From NCBI GenBank assembly GCA_963422465.1, contig OY730169.1, positions 186,001-250,000 of the forward strand: a stretch of DNA of 64,000 nt. Direction: 5' to 3'. This DNA comes from Lichina pygmaea (taxonomy: Eukaryota > Ascomycota > Lichinomycetes > Lichinales > Lichinaceae). This document shows, in pieces, positions 1 through 10,330 of the stretch. The notes beneath the pieces were generated by a model, which was given only the letters and a program-made list of their open reading frames with translations, had not been told where the DNA came from and did no database searches. Both the position numbers and the translations under genes were made by a program. Within the stretch, counting starts at the first letter, position 1, and each line of letters begins with the position of its first letter.

Positions 1-640
1 TGAGCATCATCTGACACCAGAGGACCGGAGCTCCAACTTCACTGCTTACCCGCCCCGGCCGTTGCTGTACCACCAGCCTGTGTCGCGTTTGCCTTGCCTT
101 TTTTCATGGTGAACGAGTTGCTGTCCGCGATAGCCACTCTCACTTTTCCTGTACACCCCGCCCGCAGGATTCGAAGATGTTGTACCGTAGAACCTCCGGC
201 AAGCGCAAAGGATGGAATCAATCTGTCTCCGAGAGATGTGGCATAGAGGACCACGGGAACAGTTTATGACTCTCCCACGATGATTGACGATCCTTGTTTG
301 TGGGAAGGCACGAGCGATCGGCGTCACCTTGTTTGAGGAAGGGACCTCCATCGGCGAAAAGAGTGCTTTATACCACTTGGGCATAGATTGTATTCTCTCG
401 CTGTCTCATGGAGTGAATCCAAGTGGGCTGACAGACACAAACGGAACAACGGATATGGTCTGTTATACGTGCCACCTATTTGTACCTCCCATCACGCTCA
501 AGAACTCCATCCGGGAGCACTGCTTGATGACGCTCTTGTTTGTTCTTCGCCTCCACCAGCAAGTGCTGCGTCTCCTACGATGATGTCTGGGTGTTTGCAC
601 GACGGCCAGACTCAACGGCGCAGAGTAGCGCAGCAGCTCT
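1..640. other. No gene recognised
   Basis: This stretch lies downstream of the HIT gene on its coding strand. It holds an open frame of 112 codons on the minus strand (46-384, starting with ATG) whose translation shows no domain, signal peptide or family resemblance that I recognise. It could be a chance frame or the edge of a gene outside the window. Confidence 0.3.
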
Positions 641-1153
641 CTACGTCTCACCCTGCATCTCCTTGGCCAGCCAAACAGCCTCTCGGGTCATCTCTGCGTC
701 GCTACGCGGCTTTCGGCTCTCCTCGTCCACCTTGGGAAAGCCGGACGAGTTCCTCTCGTGCCTCGTCCTCAGAGACTGACCGACATCCCCTTCCTCTGAC
801 TCCAGGAGCGCGTAGACCCTATCCCCCTCGCCGTCAAAGTCACTCTTGCGGCGCGGGATGATGTGAGCGTGTACGTGTGGAACGGTCTGCCCCGCCGCCT
901 CGCCGTCCTGGATGGCTATGTTGACGGCACTGGCATCGAAGACTCGCTGGATCATGTTCGAGACCCGTTGCGCGGCCTGGAAGAGATCCGCGAGCTCGGG
1001 GCCGGTCAATTCGTGGACCCTCCCGACACGGCGATGCGGGCAACAAAGAACATGACCAGGGACCAGGGGCTTCAGATTGACCAGCGCATAGGATAATGAT
1101 GTGCGGTAGAACACCTGACTTGTCACATTGAAGCTCGCAAAGTGTATGGCCAT
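641..1153 (-). CDS. HNT2: HIT-family hydrolase, Fhit/Hnt2-like
   Basis: A 170-aa protein of the histidine triad superfamily, closest in layout to Fhit/Hnt2, which splits diadenosine tri- and tetraphosphates into AMP plus ADP or ATP. Seen directly: the N-terminal strand region ending in VPGHVLCCP (about residues 31-39), the helix GPELADLFQAAQRVSN (51-66), the strand NIAIQDG (78-84) and the catalytic triad HVHAHIIPR (93-101), whose middle histidine is the nucleotidyl acceptor. The acidic stretch after residue 105 is the variable loop usual in Fhit proteins. The frame begins at an ATG that fits the family N-terminus and needs no intron. Length matches the family (about 150-200 aa). Fhit versus a general HIT protein is decided by the long C-terminal tail; I am confident of HIT and fairly confident of the subgroup. 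Confidence 0.88.
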   Translation of the reverse strand: MAIHFASFNVTSQVFYRTSLSYALVNLKPLVPGHVLCCPHRRVGRVHELTGPELADLFQAAQRVSNMIQRVFDASAVNIAIQDGEAAGQTVPHVHAHIIPRRKSDFDGEGDRVYALLESEEGDVGQSLRTRHERNSSGFPKVDEESRKPRSDAEMTREAVWLAKEMQGET

Positions 1154-1369
1154 GGAGGATGTTGTAAGAGGGCTCGGTCGACGGAGTCGGAATGTGTCGT
1201 GTTTGACTCAACAGTAACTTAACAGATGACCTCCTCCTTCCGCCCATCCGTCCTCCCAGAGAGGTGTCTATCAGTTCAGCGGTAGATTTCTCGATAGCAT
1301 TGATTTCAAACGCCTACAGCTCCACACGACAACGACAAAATAACAATATGATGTGCCCGTCTGATTCCC

Positions 1370-2266
1370 CTACTGTTGCGCTGTCGCCCCTGAGGTTGTA
1401 GGCCCTCTCTGATCTTGCTGGCGTTTCTGAGTAGCTGCCTTCCTCGCTTCTTTCGCACGAGCACGCTTCTTCTTCTTCTTCTCCTCTTCTAATCGTCGTT
1501 TCGCTATGATGGCTCGTATTTCGTGCACATAAATGGCTCCCCCAGTCCCGACCTCACGATGACGTGGGTTTTGACCGGTAGGTTGAGCTGGTTCCGCCGC
1601 TTTCGCACGTTCGAGTTCGGCCTCGAAGATGACGCCTGCTGTCGCTTGTGCAAGACTTCCCTTCATCAACTTCTCGAGCCTGTACCGCAAGGATGGTGCC
1701 ATTGGGACGGCTAAAATGTCATCCGAAAGCCTCTTCATCGAACGAACCGTGTAAGGTGTTGACGCACAGTTGTTCATGTCAGTCTGTTCAGCAGGGGTGA
1801 CCGGTCGTTGAGGCTCGTCCGCGTCGTCGTCCGCATCGTCCATGTTGTCTGCCTCCTCCACCTCGTCCCCCTCCTTCACTTTCTGCTTTGGCACAGCATA
1901 CTCGGGGCGGCGTTCAAGAAAGCGGTGGACCCATGAAGGGCCGACGACAGGTGGTGGATCGTCTCCCTCGTGCCAGCGAGACAAGATGACGTTGGCGGCA
2001 TTTCGAATCGTTGGTTGTGGTACGCATGACCCTTGCTTGCCAACCCTGTCAAGAAACAGACGGAGGCCAAGTTCTTGAGCTTCAGAAAGCTTTCTGTTCC
2101 CAGAGACACGACCCATTTTCGAGGGGGTCCCTTTCAGGCGATTTCGAAGTCGTTGTTCCGGGACATCGAACTCCTTGGCCAGTTTTGCGACGGTGAATTT
2201 CTCGCGGCCTGCGACGGAGTCTATGGCTTCTACGATGCGAGCCTCGACTTTTGCGTATTCGGCCAT
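1370..2266 (-). CDS. Pogo/CENP-B-type DNA-binding protein lacking the DDE core
   Basis: A 298-aa intronless frame. Residues 1-60 form a psq-like helix-turn-helix (KFTVAKLAKEFDVPEQRLRNRL). Residues 60-125 form a Tc5/CENP-B HTH (LSEAQELGLRLFLDRVGKQG, then the block PSWVHRFLERRPEY). Such paired HTH units are the N-terminus of fungal Fot1/pogo transposases. After an acidic linker (about 130-155, EEADNMDDADDDADEP) the sequence goes straight to a C-terminal tail that also resembles pogo transposases (VGTGGAIYVHEIRAII, then a Lys/Arg-rich coiled segment). The roughly 300-residue DDE catalytic domain is absent. The frame is intact and of normal base composition, unlike the broken retroelements nearby. 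It could be a domesticated DNA-binding protein or a recent internal-deletion copy; I see no clear terminal inverted repeats around it. Confidence 0.75.
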   Translation of the reverse strand: MAEYAKVEARIVEAIDSVAGREKFTVAKLAKEFDVPEQRLRNRLKGTPSKMGRVSGNRKLSEAQELGLRLFLDRVGKQGSCVPQPTIRNAANVILSRWHEGDDPPPVVGPSWVHRFLERRPEYAVPKQKVKEGDEVEEADNMDDADDDADEPQRPVTPAEQTDMNNCASTPYTVRSMKRLSDDILAVPMAPSLRYRLEKLMKGSLAQATAGVIFEAELERAKAAEPAQPTGQNPRHREVGTGGAIYVHEIRAIIAKRRLEEEKKKKKRARAKEARKAATQKRQQDQRGPTTSGATAQQ

Positions 2267-2767
2267 GTCGTAGTGGAGTTGTGGTGGGTTGAAAGTGATT
2301 CGATGGTTGAAGTTGAAAATCTACCGTTTGACTATGACAACCGGCGTCTGGTCGGGGGAATATTGTCGACCGGTCTGACCTATCGACTTCGTACGGAACG
2401 TACATGAACGAGCGACAGGAAGGAAAACTCTGCAGTGTAGTCGATCGAGACTATTTGGCGGCAACGCGTCGTACTGCCCCGTACGATAAACAAACTTACG
2501 TAATGCAGTACCTTTACGCGCGAGGGTACGTACTGTACGAGTACTCGTACACACTGGTACGGAAGTATGGAAGTGCGGAAGTACGTACCTTGATTTTAAG
2601 CCGCATCGCGGATTGAAGATGCGAAGGCCGAGACATACGGCTTGAACTGCGGCTCAATAAAGTAAGTAACTGTTGAACCAGTCCTCGCTCGCTGCTAGAG
2701 CCGAGGTCACGTGAGAGAAGAGAATTTTCATGTATATTAGACTGCTACAGTAGGTCACGACACAGAA
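2267..2767. other. Intergenic, rich in GTAC/TACGTA motifs
   Basis: No gene seen. From about 2390 to 2595 the sequence is unusually dense in GTAC and TACGTA words (for example around 2391-2402, 2481-2500, 2524-2556 and 2579-2588). Similar clusters recur in other intergenic gaps of this window. Confidence 0.4.
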
Positions 2768-3242
2768 CGGACATTTACTGCCGTACCCCCCATTATGCAG
2801 ATTTCTTACTTCGGTGCCCCCCTCTAACTCCCATGCCCCCTCGCATAAGTCGGTACATGTATTTTGGCGAGCCCCTCCATATAAAGCTAGGTACTTCTTC
2901 AGCCTCACAGCCCATGACTGTCATAAGTCTTGAGAACATCACGTACCCCACATTCTTCGGTCGGATCTTTTCTAGTCGCATTCAATACCCAGCTCTACGT
3001 TCAGCAACTCAGATCTTAATTTTGCTGCTATCTATCGCATTTTGGGGGCTGTGGGGAGTTCATCGGTGGTATGGAGTTGGGCAGTTGGGGGCTGATGCCC
3101 CAAAAGTTTGAGAGTACTTGATCTGATGTGGGTTTGTCGCCAATTGAGAAGTACTGATCTAAGCGAGGGGGGGGCATTGAAGTAATAGGGGGGCACCGAA
3201 GTAAGAAATCTGCATACTCGGGGGTACCGCAGTAATTGTCCG
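2768..3242. mobile_element. MITE-like element with about 75-bp terminal inverted repeats
   Basis: The first about 75 bases (from 2768, CGGACATTTACTGCC) and the reverse complement of the last about 75 (ending at 3242) match with only a few mismatches, including a perfectly shared core at 2795-2817 and its partner near 3192-3214. The flanks repeat as CACAGAA (2761-2767) and CACAGAG (3243-3249), a likely 6-7-bp target duplication. The interior (about 330 bp) has no convincing reading frame. Long inverted repeats, small size and no transposase fit a non-autonomous DNA transposon; the superfamily is not decided. Confidence 0.75.
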
Positions 3243-3446
3243 CACAGAGAGTCTTACGCGCTGGGAGCCTCTTCCGTACGACGCCGACATCGCACGCTGA
3301 CCAGTCGCCTGGCCGCTCAACAGTCATGAGCTTGGAATCGTACGCCACTCGACCTTTTGATTTGAATTGTATCAGCCTTCGACAGTAACGGTGACGCCAG
3401 CGCAAACGTTGATTGCGGCGGCGCCTGTTTCTGGCCGCCGTACTGC

Positions 3447-3463
3447 AAACTGGGACCGCATCA
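3447..3463 (+). repeat. 5' copy of the 17-bp LINE target-site duplication
   Basis: AAACTGGGACCGCATCA occurs here and again at 40767-40783 directly after the A-rich tail of the LINE. The leading As of the second copy may belong to the tail, so the certain part is at least 14 bp. The sequence is otherwise unlike the element and marks the original target. Confidence 0.9.
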
Positions 3464-3806
3464 CAACTCTTCCCAGAACCACGCTGTTCAAGGACCATCA
3501 CTTTTGGCAAAGACTGCAATTTGCCATATGTTCTGGAAAACAGCTGACATCCAGTTCCAACCCACTCAAACCTTAAGGTGAAAACCCATCACCTTTGAGA
3601 ATCACACGTGTTTGTCAAAAGTTGTGACCCTGGGATCTGCGATCTTCTTCAACAACCAGCAATCCATCCACAACCAGAGAGAGAGAGTCTGAGGATAAGA
3701 GGAATGGTTAGAGTCTGAGTGACTCTGGAGCTAGCAGAGTTCTCAACTCAAGGAAAGTCTAGATAGAGGGTCTGGTCCCTAGTCTAGGTGATTACTCCTA
3801 GCTTTA

Positions 3807-4268
3807 TGTTAAAGGCCGGGCCGGGTTCACACAGAAACCGGTACGGTCTGTTGCTTCGCAGGGCGGATTCTAGACAGGGACTCGGTAGAGGAATAGACAG
3901 GTGGGGTAACTCTCCTGTGCTATTGTCTCAGTACGATGTGTGCGTATTGTGTGTTCAGCCTGGAGAGCTAATCTCTCCGGGCCCTTTGGGGGGTCTTTAT
4001 ACAGATGCCCCAAGGGGGGGGGTCTCCTCGAGGGGTATCATCCTTTTGCGTGGACGAGCTCCTCGCTTAGCTCCTGCTCGTCCACCGGACGAGCTCCTCG
4101 CTTAGCTCCTGCTTGTCCACCGGACGAGCTCCTCGCTTAGCTCCTGCTTGTCCACCGGACAAGCTCCTCGCTTAGCTCCTGCTCGTCCACCGGATCGGTC
4201 AGATGTTGTTCCGCATGACTAACACTCCTCCCTCGCTTACCTGGGCTGTTCCGGCCTAGGCCTTAACA
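3807..4268 (-). repeat. Element 1 3' LTR (462 bp)
   Basis: It starts TGTTAAAGG and ends CCTTAACA. It contains a tandem array of a 35-bp unit (about 4050-4195, built around GACGAGCTCCTCGCTTAGCT) in four copies; the partner LTR has five, which accounts exactly for the 35-bp length difference. Confidence 0.92.
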
Positions 4269-4329
4269 CTATCCCCTCCCTCCAAGGGTTCTGTCCCCAG
4301 ATCCTTTTCGTTCCTGCTCCTCTTTTGTC

Positions 4330-4902
4330 ATGAACCAAAGCCAGACAACTCGAACTTGTTGTCGTGGTTTTCTTTCTTGTTGTATTGGCAAAATGGGCAA
4401 GGAATCGAAAATCACATGCGGTGCTTGTCGTCACGACCACACCCAGTGTGTCGTGAGCTCCGCATCATCTTTTTGTTGTCAGTGTGTTGAGAAGGGTCAT
4501 CACTGTAACCTTCATCTCTCGGAATCAGAATGGAAGAAGATGGAACTTGAGCGCGAGCAGCTTGAGGCTCAGTTGCGGGAGACTGATGACCAATTGTCAA
4601 AGTTGCTTCCCCGGCAGATCTGTCTCCACCGGCAGCTGGGTCATCTCTCACAGAAGGAAGCTGATGCCATCTGTTGTAAGCTGTCTGCCATCAAGGATCA
4701 GGAATCCCTTGATGCTCAGGAACAGGAGGCTCTCCACGTTATCCGCGAACAGGAGGCCAGTCAGGCTGCTGCTCCACTGTTCTTTGAGGATGTCTTCTCT
4801 TCAGAGACTTTGGCTTCTCTCAAGCTGTTGTCTCTGTCAGACCTGGTCGCTGCGGGTTTGCTTGGTGGTAATCCACCAGCTTCTGGTTCATCGCAGAGCT
4901 GA
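4330..4902 (+). CDS. Antisense ORF of element 1: Zn2Cys6-like cluster plus coiled coil
   Basis: A 190-codon open frame with an ATG start, opposite to gag-pol and between the chromodomain and the 3' LTR. From about residue 30 it reads CGACRHDHTQC, eight residues, then CCQCVEKGHHC. That is CX2CX6C-X8-CX2CX6C, the spacing of the fungal Zn(II)2Cys6 binuclear cluster. A long charged helical region follows (from KKMELEREQLEAQL to about residue 145) with coiled-coil character, then a Ser/Leu-rich tail. A second in-frame ATG at 4393 begins just before the cluster and may be the real start. The frame is uninterrupted although gag-pol of the same element is full of stops. Function is inferred only: a DNA- or RNA-binding regulator is plausible. 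Its 3' end overlaps the end of pol on the other strand. Confidence 0.6.
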   Translation: MNQSQTTRTCCRGFLSCCIGKMGKESKITCGACRHDHTQCVVSSASSFCCQCVEKGHHCNLHLSESEWKKMELEREQLEAQLRETDDQLSKLLPRQICLHRQLGHLSQKEADAICCKLSAIKDQESLDAQEQEALHVIREQEASQAAAPLFFEDVFSSETLASLKLLSLSDLVAAGLLGGNPPASGSSQS

Positions 4903-7900
4903 AGTTCTTGGTTGGTTCCCACAAATTCTCCTCTTCGTCAAATCCTAACCACTTCACCAGGTACTCAGTTTTCTGTCTGTTTCTTCGACTATCCAGAATC
5001 CTTTCAACATCGTACTCTTCTTCATCGTCCTTGAAGTTCCATTCTGTCTTGATTTCTGCGTTGCTGGGTGCTGGTTTGAGCAGTGAGACGTGGAATACTC
5101 AGTGTATCCTTGCTTTTTGTGGTAGTCTCAGTTGATAGTTGACCTTCCCAGTGCGCTTCTTGATTTTGAATAGTCTGATTCATACGTGATCCAGCTTTTT
5201 GCTTGGTCACTTTGAGTGCAGGTTTTTTGTTGATAGGTAGACCTTATCCCCCCTTTCCAGGGTTGGTCCCTTCAACCTTTTGTTGTGTAGTCGGCGGGCG
5301 GTGGTGTTCTGGGCATGATCGATTGTTGTTTTCATCATCTTGTGCATAGCAGCAAGTTTGCTAACATCGACAACATTGCCTTCTGCTGTTGCCTGCCATC
5401 AGGGGTTTCTTCTGTAGTTCGCAAAGAATAGTGTTGTCCCTGTCACACTATGTTACTGGTCATTGTATGCAAACTGGGCTATTGGTAGCAGTTCCACCCA
5501 GTTATCCTGCTGGTGGTTGATGTAGTGTTGTAGATACTGCTCTATTGTCTGGTTTGTCCGCTCAGTTTGTCTGTCAGTTTGTGGGTGGTAGGCTGTTGAC
5601 ATCCTTGTATCAATGCCAAGTTGCCTTGTCCACATGTTCCAGAATTTCAAGGTGAAGAGTTTGTCTTGATCTGAGATGATTGTCTTTGGTAGCCCTCGGT
5701 GGCTTACCAGCTCTCTGAGTAGGACACTCGCAAGTTTGTTTGTGGTTCCTGACTCTTTCCACAGGACCAGGTGGGTGTATTTGGTGAGCTTGTCAACAAC
5801 CACCAAAATGCTATCGTATACCACTTTTGTTGCTGGGTCTGTTGACTTTGGCAACTTGACCACAAAATCCATCATGATAGTTTCCCATGGTGCCTCGGGT
5901 AGGTCTATTTGCTGTGCCTGCCCATAGGGCTTATGTCTTGATGGCTTGTTCTTCACGCACTGTTCGCAGTTGCGGATGAACTCTGTCACTTTGTGCTTCA
6001 TTCTGTCAAAGTGGTAATTCCTTTGGATTTTCTCCAAGGTTTTATCTCACCCAGGGTGTCTGTGCAAAGGCCTGTCATAGTGCCTCCAGATCACCTCCTC
6101 TTGTGCTCTTTCTGGCACAATTTCCTTTTTGTTTACTGTCTTGTGGCCAAGGGTAAGGAGTGGACTCTTTGTTTCTGTTGTTGCCAGTTGGGGTTGGGCA
6201 TAGACCAGGGTTTGTCCTTTTGTCACTAGGATTGGGTGTTCCTCTGTTGTTTTCTCATCCATCAGGTCTGGTCGCCTGCTGAGTGCGTCCACTCAAGCAT
6301 TTTCAGTGCCCTTCCAGTAGAGGATTTGGAAGTTGTATAATGCCAACAACTCTGCCCATCAAACTTGTTGTCAGTTTAGCTTCTTTGTTGTTGTGAAGTA
6401 AGCTAAGTTCTTGTGGTCTGAGTACACGTCTACCGTGTATTTTGCCCCCTCCAAGTAAGGCCTCCATTCTTGGAATGTGTTGACAATTACTAGCAACTCT
6501 TTGTCGTGAACATCATACCTCAGTTCTGGGCCAGAGAACTTTCTCGATCAGTACACGACAGGGTGTAAGTGGTTGTCGGCGTCTGGTTGACACAAGCAGG
6601 ATCCCAATGCTTGGTCTGAGGCATCAGTTTCCAGAATAATCCTTTTCTCGGAATCAAATGATGCCAAAATGAGTGCGGAGATGAATTTATCTTTCAACTT
6701 CTGGAAGACCACTTGTTGGCTCTCCCCCCACCTGAAAGATTTGTTCTTTCTGGTTAACTCTGTCAAGGCTGCTGCTGTTCTTGAGTAGTCCTTGATGAAT
6801 CGTCAGTAGAAGTTTGCAAATCCTAGGAAGGATTGTACTTCTTTGAGGTTTTTGGGTGTTGGCCAGTCTTGTACTGCTGCCATCTTTGTGTTGTCTATTC
6901 AGATTCCTTCTGTTGTCAGGATCAACCCCAAATATTCCACTTCTTTTGTGTGGAAAACACTTTTATCAAGGTGTAACCTCATGCCTGCTTTCCGGAGTGC
7001 ATGTAGGATTGTTTTGACATGCTGTTTATACTCCTCCAAGGTTCCATTGGTGTATACCAAGACATCATCAATATAAGCAGTGACAAATATATCCAGGTAT
7101 TGTTGGAGGACAGTGTTAATAAGTGATTGGAATGTCGCCAGTGCATTCGTAAGGCTGAATGGCATCACAGTATACTTGTAGTGCCCGTACCTTGTACGAA
7201 AGACTGTCTTCCATTCCTCGCTGTCTTTCATCCTAACCAGGTTGAAAGCACCTTGAATGTTGAACTTGGTGAACTATTTGACTCCTTGGATCCAGTCTTG
7301 GATTTCTGATATCAGTGGCAGTGGGTAGCAGTTCTTCACCGTAATCACATTTAGCCACCGGTAATCAACACACAGTTGAAGTTTACTGTCTTTCTTTGGC
7401 ACAAACAATATCAGGTATCCAGCTGGTGATGTTGAAGGTCTTATGAACCCTTTCACTAGGTTCTCGTCCAGGTAGTCTCTCAGGGCCTCAAGCTCTTTTG
7501 CTGACAGAGTGTAGATAGGGCTGTGTGTAGGTTTTTTTCTGTCTTCCAGCAGAATCTTGTGGTCCCACTCCTGATGTTCTGGTAGTGTCATGATCACTGT
7601 TTCTTCGAACATCTCCTGGTATTCTTTATACTCACTTGGCAACTGCGGTGCCTGAGTCTCGCCCACGGCGTCTTGCGTGGTGCAAAGTTGTTGTGTTCAG
7701 GGTTTCATCCAGGCCACACAGGCCTGCCTGTGCTGGTGGTATTTCTTCCAGCGTGTCAGTGAGATTTCTTTAATCATCACCCCTGGTTCTGACATGACCA
7801 GTGTCTTATCTGGAAAGACTAGTTGCCTTCTTCTCCAGTCAATCCTTGGGTTTTGTTTTTCCAACCACGGAAGTCCCAATATAACTTCATGTGGTATCCG

Positions 7901-8350
7901 GACCAAGTCAAATTCCTCTGTTCCAATCATCATGCCATGGACACTCAGTCTCAAGCTCTTGGTCTCCTTCGTCACTTATCCCTCGTCTTTGGAGAGTGGT
8001 GTTCTGTCCACTACTGTCAACTGGTAGGGGTTTTTCTTGCCTTGGACTGGAACCTTGTTTCTTCTGGCAAAGCTTTCTGACATGAAGTTGCCAGTCATAC
8101 CAGAGTTGATCATGGTCTTAGCCAACCACCTATTGACTCTGATCTTGATGCGAAAGTGCGGGCTGCAGGCTGTTGCGTCAAGGCTTGGCTTGACTCCTTC
8201 CTTCCGGGGTGTTGTCTTGCCTGCTCTTCCAACCCTGGTTTTGAAGAGTGCTGCTAGTTTTTTGAGCTGCCTAGACTCTGGGCCTGACACTCTACCATGT
8301 GTTGTTTGCATCGTGTGGTGAGGCATTGTTCCCACAGGTCTTGGTTGCAA
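4900..8350 (-). pseudogene. Element 1 pol (protease, RT, RNase H, integrase, chromodomain), broken
   Basis: One frame read from 8350 downwards: protease-like region (about 8350-7700, with the flap-side motif VILGLPWLEKQNP), reverse transcriptase (7666-6770; FVPKKDSKLQLCVDYRWLN, then the catalytic YIDDVLVY at about 7080-7055), RNase H (6766-6300; start of the LETDASDQALG block), the integrase zinc-binding domain HHCC (CEQCVKNK at about 5965) and the DDE core (from TIMMDFVVKL to TDRQTERTN, 5900-5540), then a chromodomain (about 5040-4900, LVKWLGFDEEENLWEP). Stops occur near 6040, 6300, 6540, 6790, 7250, 7690 and 7976. Most are TGA, as expected from CGA-to-TGA transitions. Integration tethering through the chromodomain is known for this group. 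Confidence 0.88.
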
Positions 8351-8739
8351 TCATCAGCAATATCTCTGACCTGTGTGATGCTGAGAGTATTGTCGACCTA
8401 TCGTGACACTTGCATCTCCCCTATTTCTGATAGGGTTGTGTCCTGTTGTTGAAGGACAGGTTTGTCAGGGACTGGTGGTGGCTGGGGTTCTTTGTCATCA
8501 ACCTGTTCCTCTATATAGCTGGTTGTGTCAAACTCAGAGATCAGGTCATCCTCCCAGTGGATTCCGTCAACCTTCCTTCAGACCTTGTCAAGGTGGTCCA
8601 AGGTTTCTTGTAGCATGTTCTCAAGTTTTTCAGTGTGTTGTCAGAGGTTGTCCTCCTCTCTGAGGAGTACTGCCTCAGGGTGATTGTGGGGCAGTGTGCC
8701 TTGGGGAGCTCTCTGGGGCTCCTCCATCTCCCTGCCTTT

Positions 8740-9621
8740 CTAGGCACTTGTGGTGTTCAACTGCTTCCCTTTGCCCTTCTTGTTCTTCTTCTTGCTCCTG
8801 CAGTTCACCGCAAGGTGGCCCACTTTCTGACAGTTGTAACACTTCCATGTCTCCTTCTTTTGTGGTTCCACCACATTGATTTCCATGGGTACCAAGCTGT
8901 AGTTATCTTTGGCAGGTGTTGGCTTTTTCTTCACCCATGGTTTTGTCTGCTTGCCTCACTTCTCAAGCTCTCTCTTGAACTGTTGGTTGTTGATGCAAGC
9001 TGCAGTCTTGATCATTTTGTAGAGCTCAGTTGGTCAGTCTCCTCACGCAATGTCATCCTTGACTTGTTCCTTGAGGCCTTGGTAGAATAGTGCTGTTAGT
9101 GCACTATCCCCCCACTGAGTCCTCACTGCTAGTTGTTGGAACTTCACTATAAATTCCGATGCTGATCTAGTTTGCCGCAGTGCTTGGAGCTTTTGTTCCA
9201 CATCCCTTTCCTTGTCAAGGATCCCAAACATCTTCCTCATGGCTGTCTTAAAGGTTTTCAAGCTTCCCATAACCTGTCAGGTATTGTCTTCTTGCTTCTT
9301 GGGGTCTGCCTGATTGTCTAGGTAATCCCTTAAGTAGATGTTGAACCAAGCAAAGGCTGGTCCTTCCAGGTAGGAGGCTGCAAACAGCACCTTCTCCTGG
9401 TCTGTCAGGAACTGGGCTGTGTTGAACCCATAGTAGAGCTCCAGTTGTGAGAAGAACAACTCCAGTCCTCCCCTGGATCTATCATACCTCTTCAGGGCAC
9501 CTACCTTCAAGGGCTTTGGGGGTAGGTTAACAATAGGTGCCACCTGGACAGCCTGGGCCTGAGCCACCTGAGCAGCCTGGGCTTGGGCTGCCTGAGAAGG
9601 GGTAGGGCTTTGTGGATCCAC
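8740..9621 (-). pseudogene. Element 1 gag with CCHC zinc knuckle, broken
   Basis: The Gag frame runs from a Gln/Ala-rich N-terminus through a capsid-like retrotransposon gag domain (YLEGPAFAWFN at about 9370) to the zinc knuckle CYNCQKVGHLAVNC near 8845 and a Lys-rich tail. Stops near 9274 and 9040-8935 break it. The codon where the protein would be expected to begin (9619-9621) reads GTG, so either the start was lost or it lies elsewhere. Pol lies in the -1 frame relative to gag. Confidence 0.82.
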
Positions 9622-9662
9622 TATCGTATCAAGTCAGTGTCCTATGTGTTAGAGGCTGAAAC

Positions 9663-10159
9663 TGTTAAAGGCCGGGCTGGGTTCACACAGAAACCAGTAC
9701 AGTCTGTTGCTTCACAGGGTGGATTCTAGACAGGGACTTGGTAGAGGAATAGACAGGTGGGGTAACTCTCCTGTGCTATTGTCTCAGTACAATGTGTGCG
9801 TATTGTGTGTTCAGCCTGGAGAGCTAATCCCTCTGGGCTCTTTGGGGAGTCTTTATACAGATGCCCCAAGGGGGGGGGTCTCCTCAAGGGGTATCATCCT
9901 TTTGCGTGGACAAGCTCCTCGCTTAGCTCCTGCTTGTCCACCGGACAAGCTTCTTGCTTAGCTCCTGCTTGTCCACCAGACAAGCTCCTTGCTTAGCTCC
10001 TGCTTGTCCACCGGACAAGCTCCTTGCTTAGCTCCTGCTCGTCCACCGGACAAGCTCCTCACTTAGCTCCTGCTTGTCCACCGGATTGGTCGGATGTTGT
10101 TCCGCATGACTAACACTCCTCCCTCGCTTACCTGGGCTGTTCCGGCCTAGGCCTTAACA
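9663..10159 (-). repeat. Element 1 5' LTR (497 bp)
   Basis: Same ends as the partner LTR at 3807-4268, with five copies of the 35-bp unit (about 9905-10085). Transcription of the element would run leftwards from here. Confidence 0.92.
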
Positions 10160-10330
10160 CTTTACCCAGAGCTTAGTTGGAACAAGCTGCCCAGGAAAGT
10201 CTAGTTTCGGGGTCTGGTCCCAGGACTAGATTAATACTGCTGGGAAACCAGGTGACTCCTCTCTCTGGCACCACTCCACAGACTGGAAACAGTTGACCTG
10301 TGCCAAGCAAGCTCTAGGATGATATTAAAA

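Larger units (their letters stand above)
3807..10159 (-). mobile_element. Element 1: Ty3/gypsy chromovirus, full length
   Basis: A 6353-bp LTR element inserted in the 5' part of the LINE in minus orientation. The LTRs begin TGTTAAAGG and end CCTTAACA. A 5-bp target duplication CTTTA flanks it (3802-3806 and 10160-10164). Gag, protease, reverse transcriptase, RNase H, integrase and chromodomain follow in order on the minus strand, in two frames (gag, then pol shifted by -1). Many TGA codons interrupt both. An open frame on the opposite strand lies next to the 3' LTR (4330-4902). Confidence 0.92.

Noticed and set aside
3028-3519. Possible host gene interrupted by the LINE (frames at 3028-3519 and 40848-41150)
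   Set aside because: Rejoining 3463 with 40784 does not give a recognisable continuous product, and part of the left frame lies in the MITE-like element.
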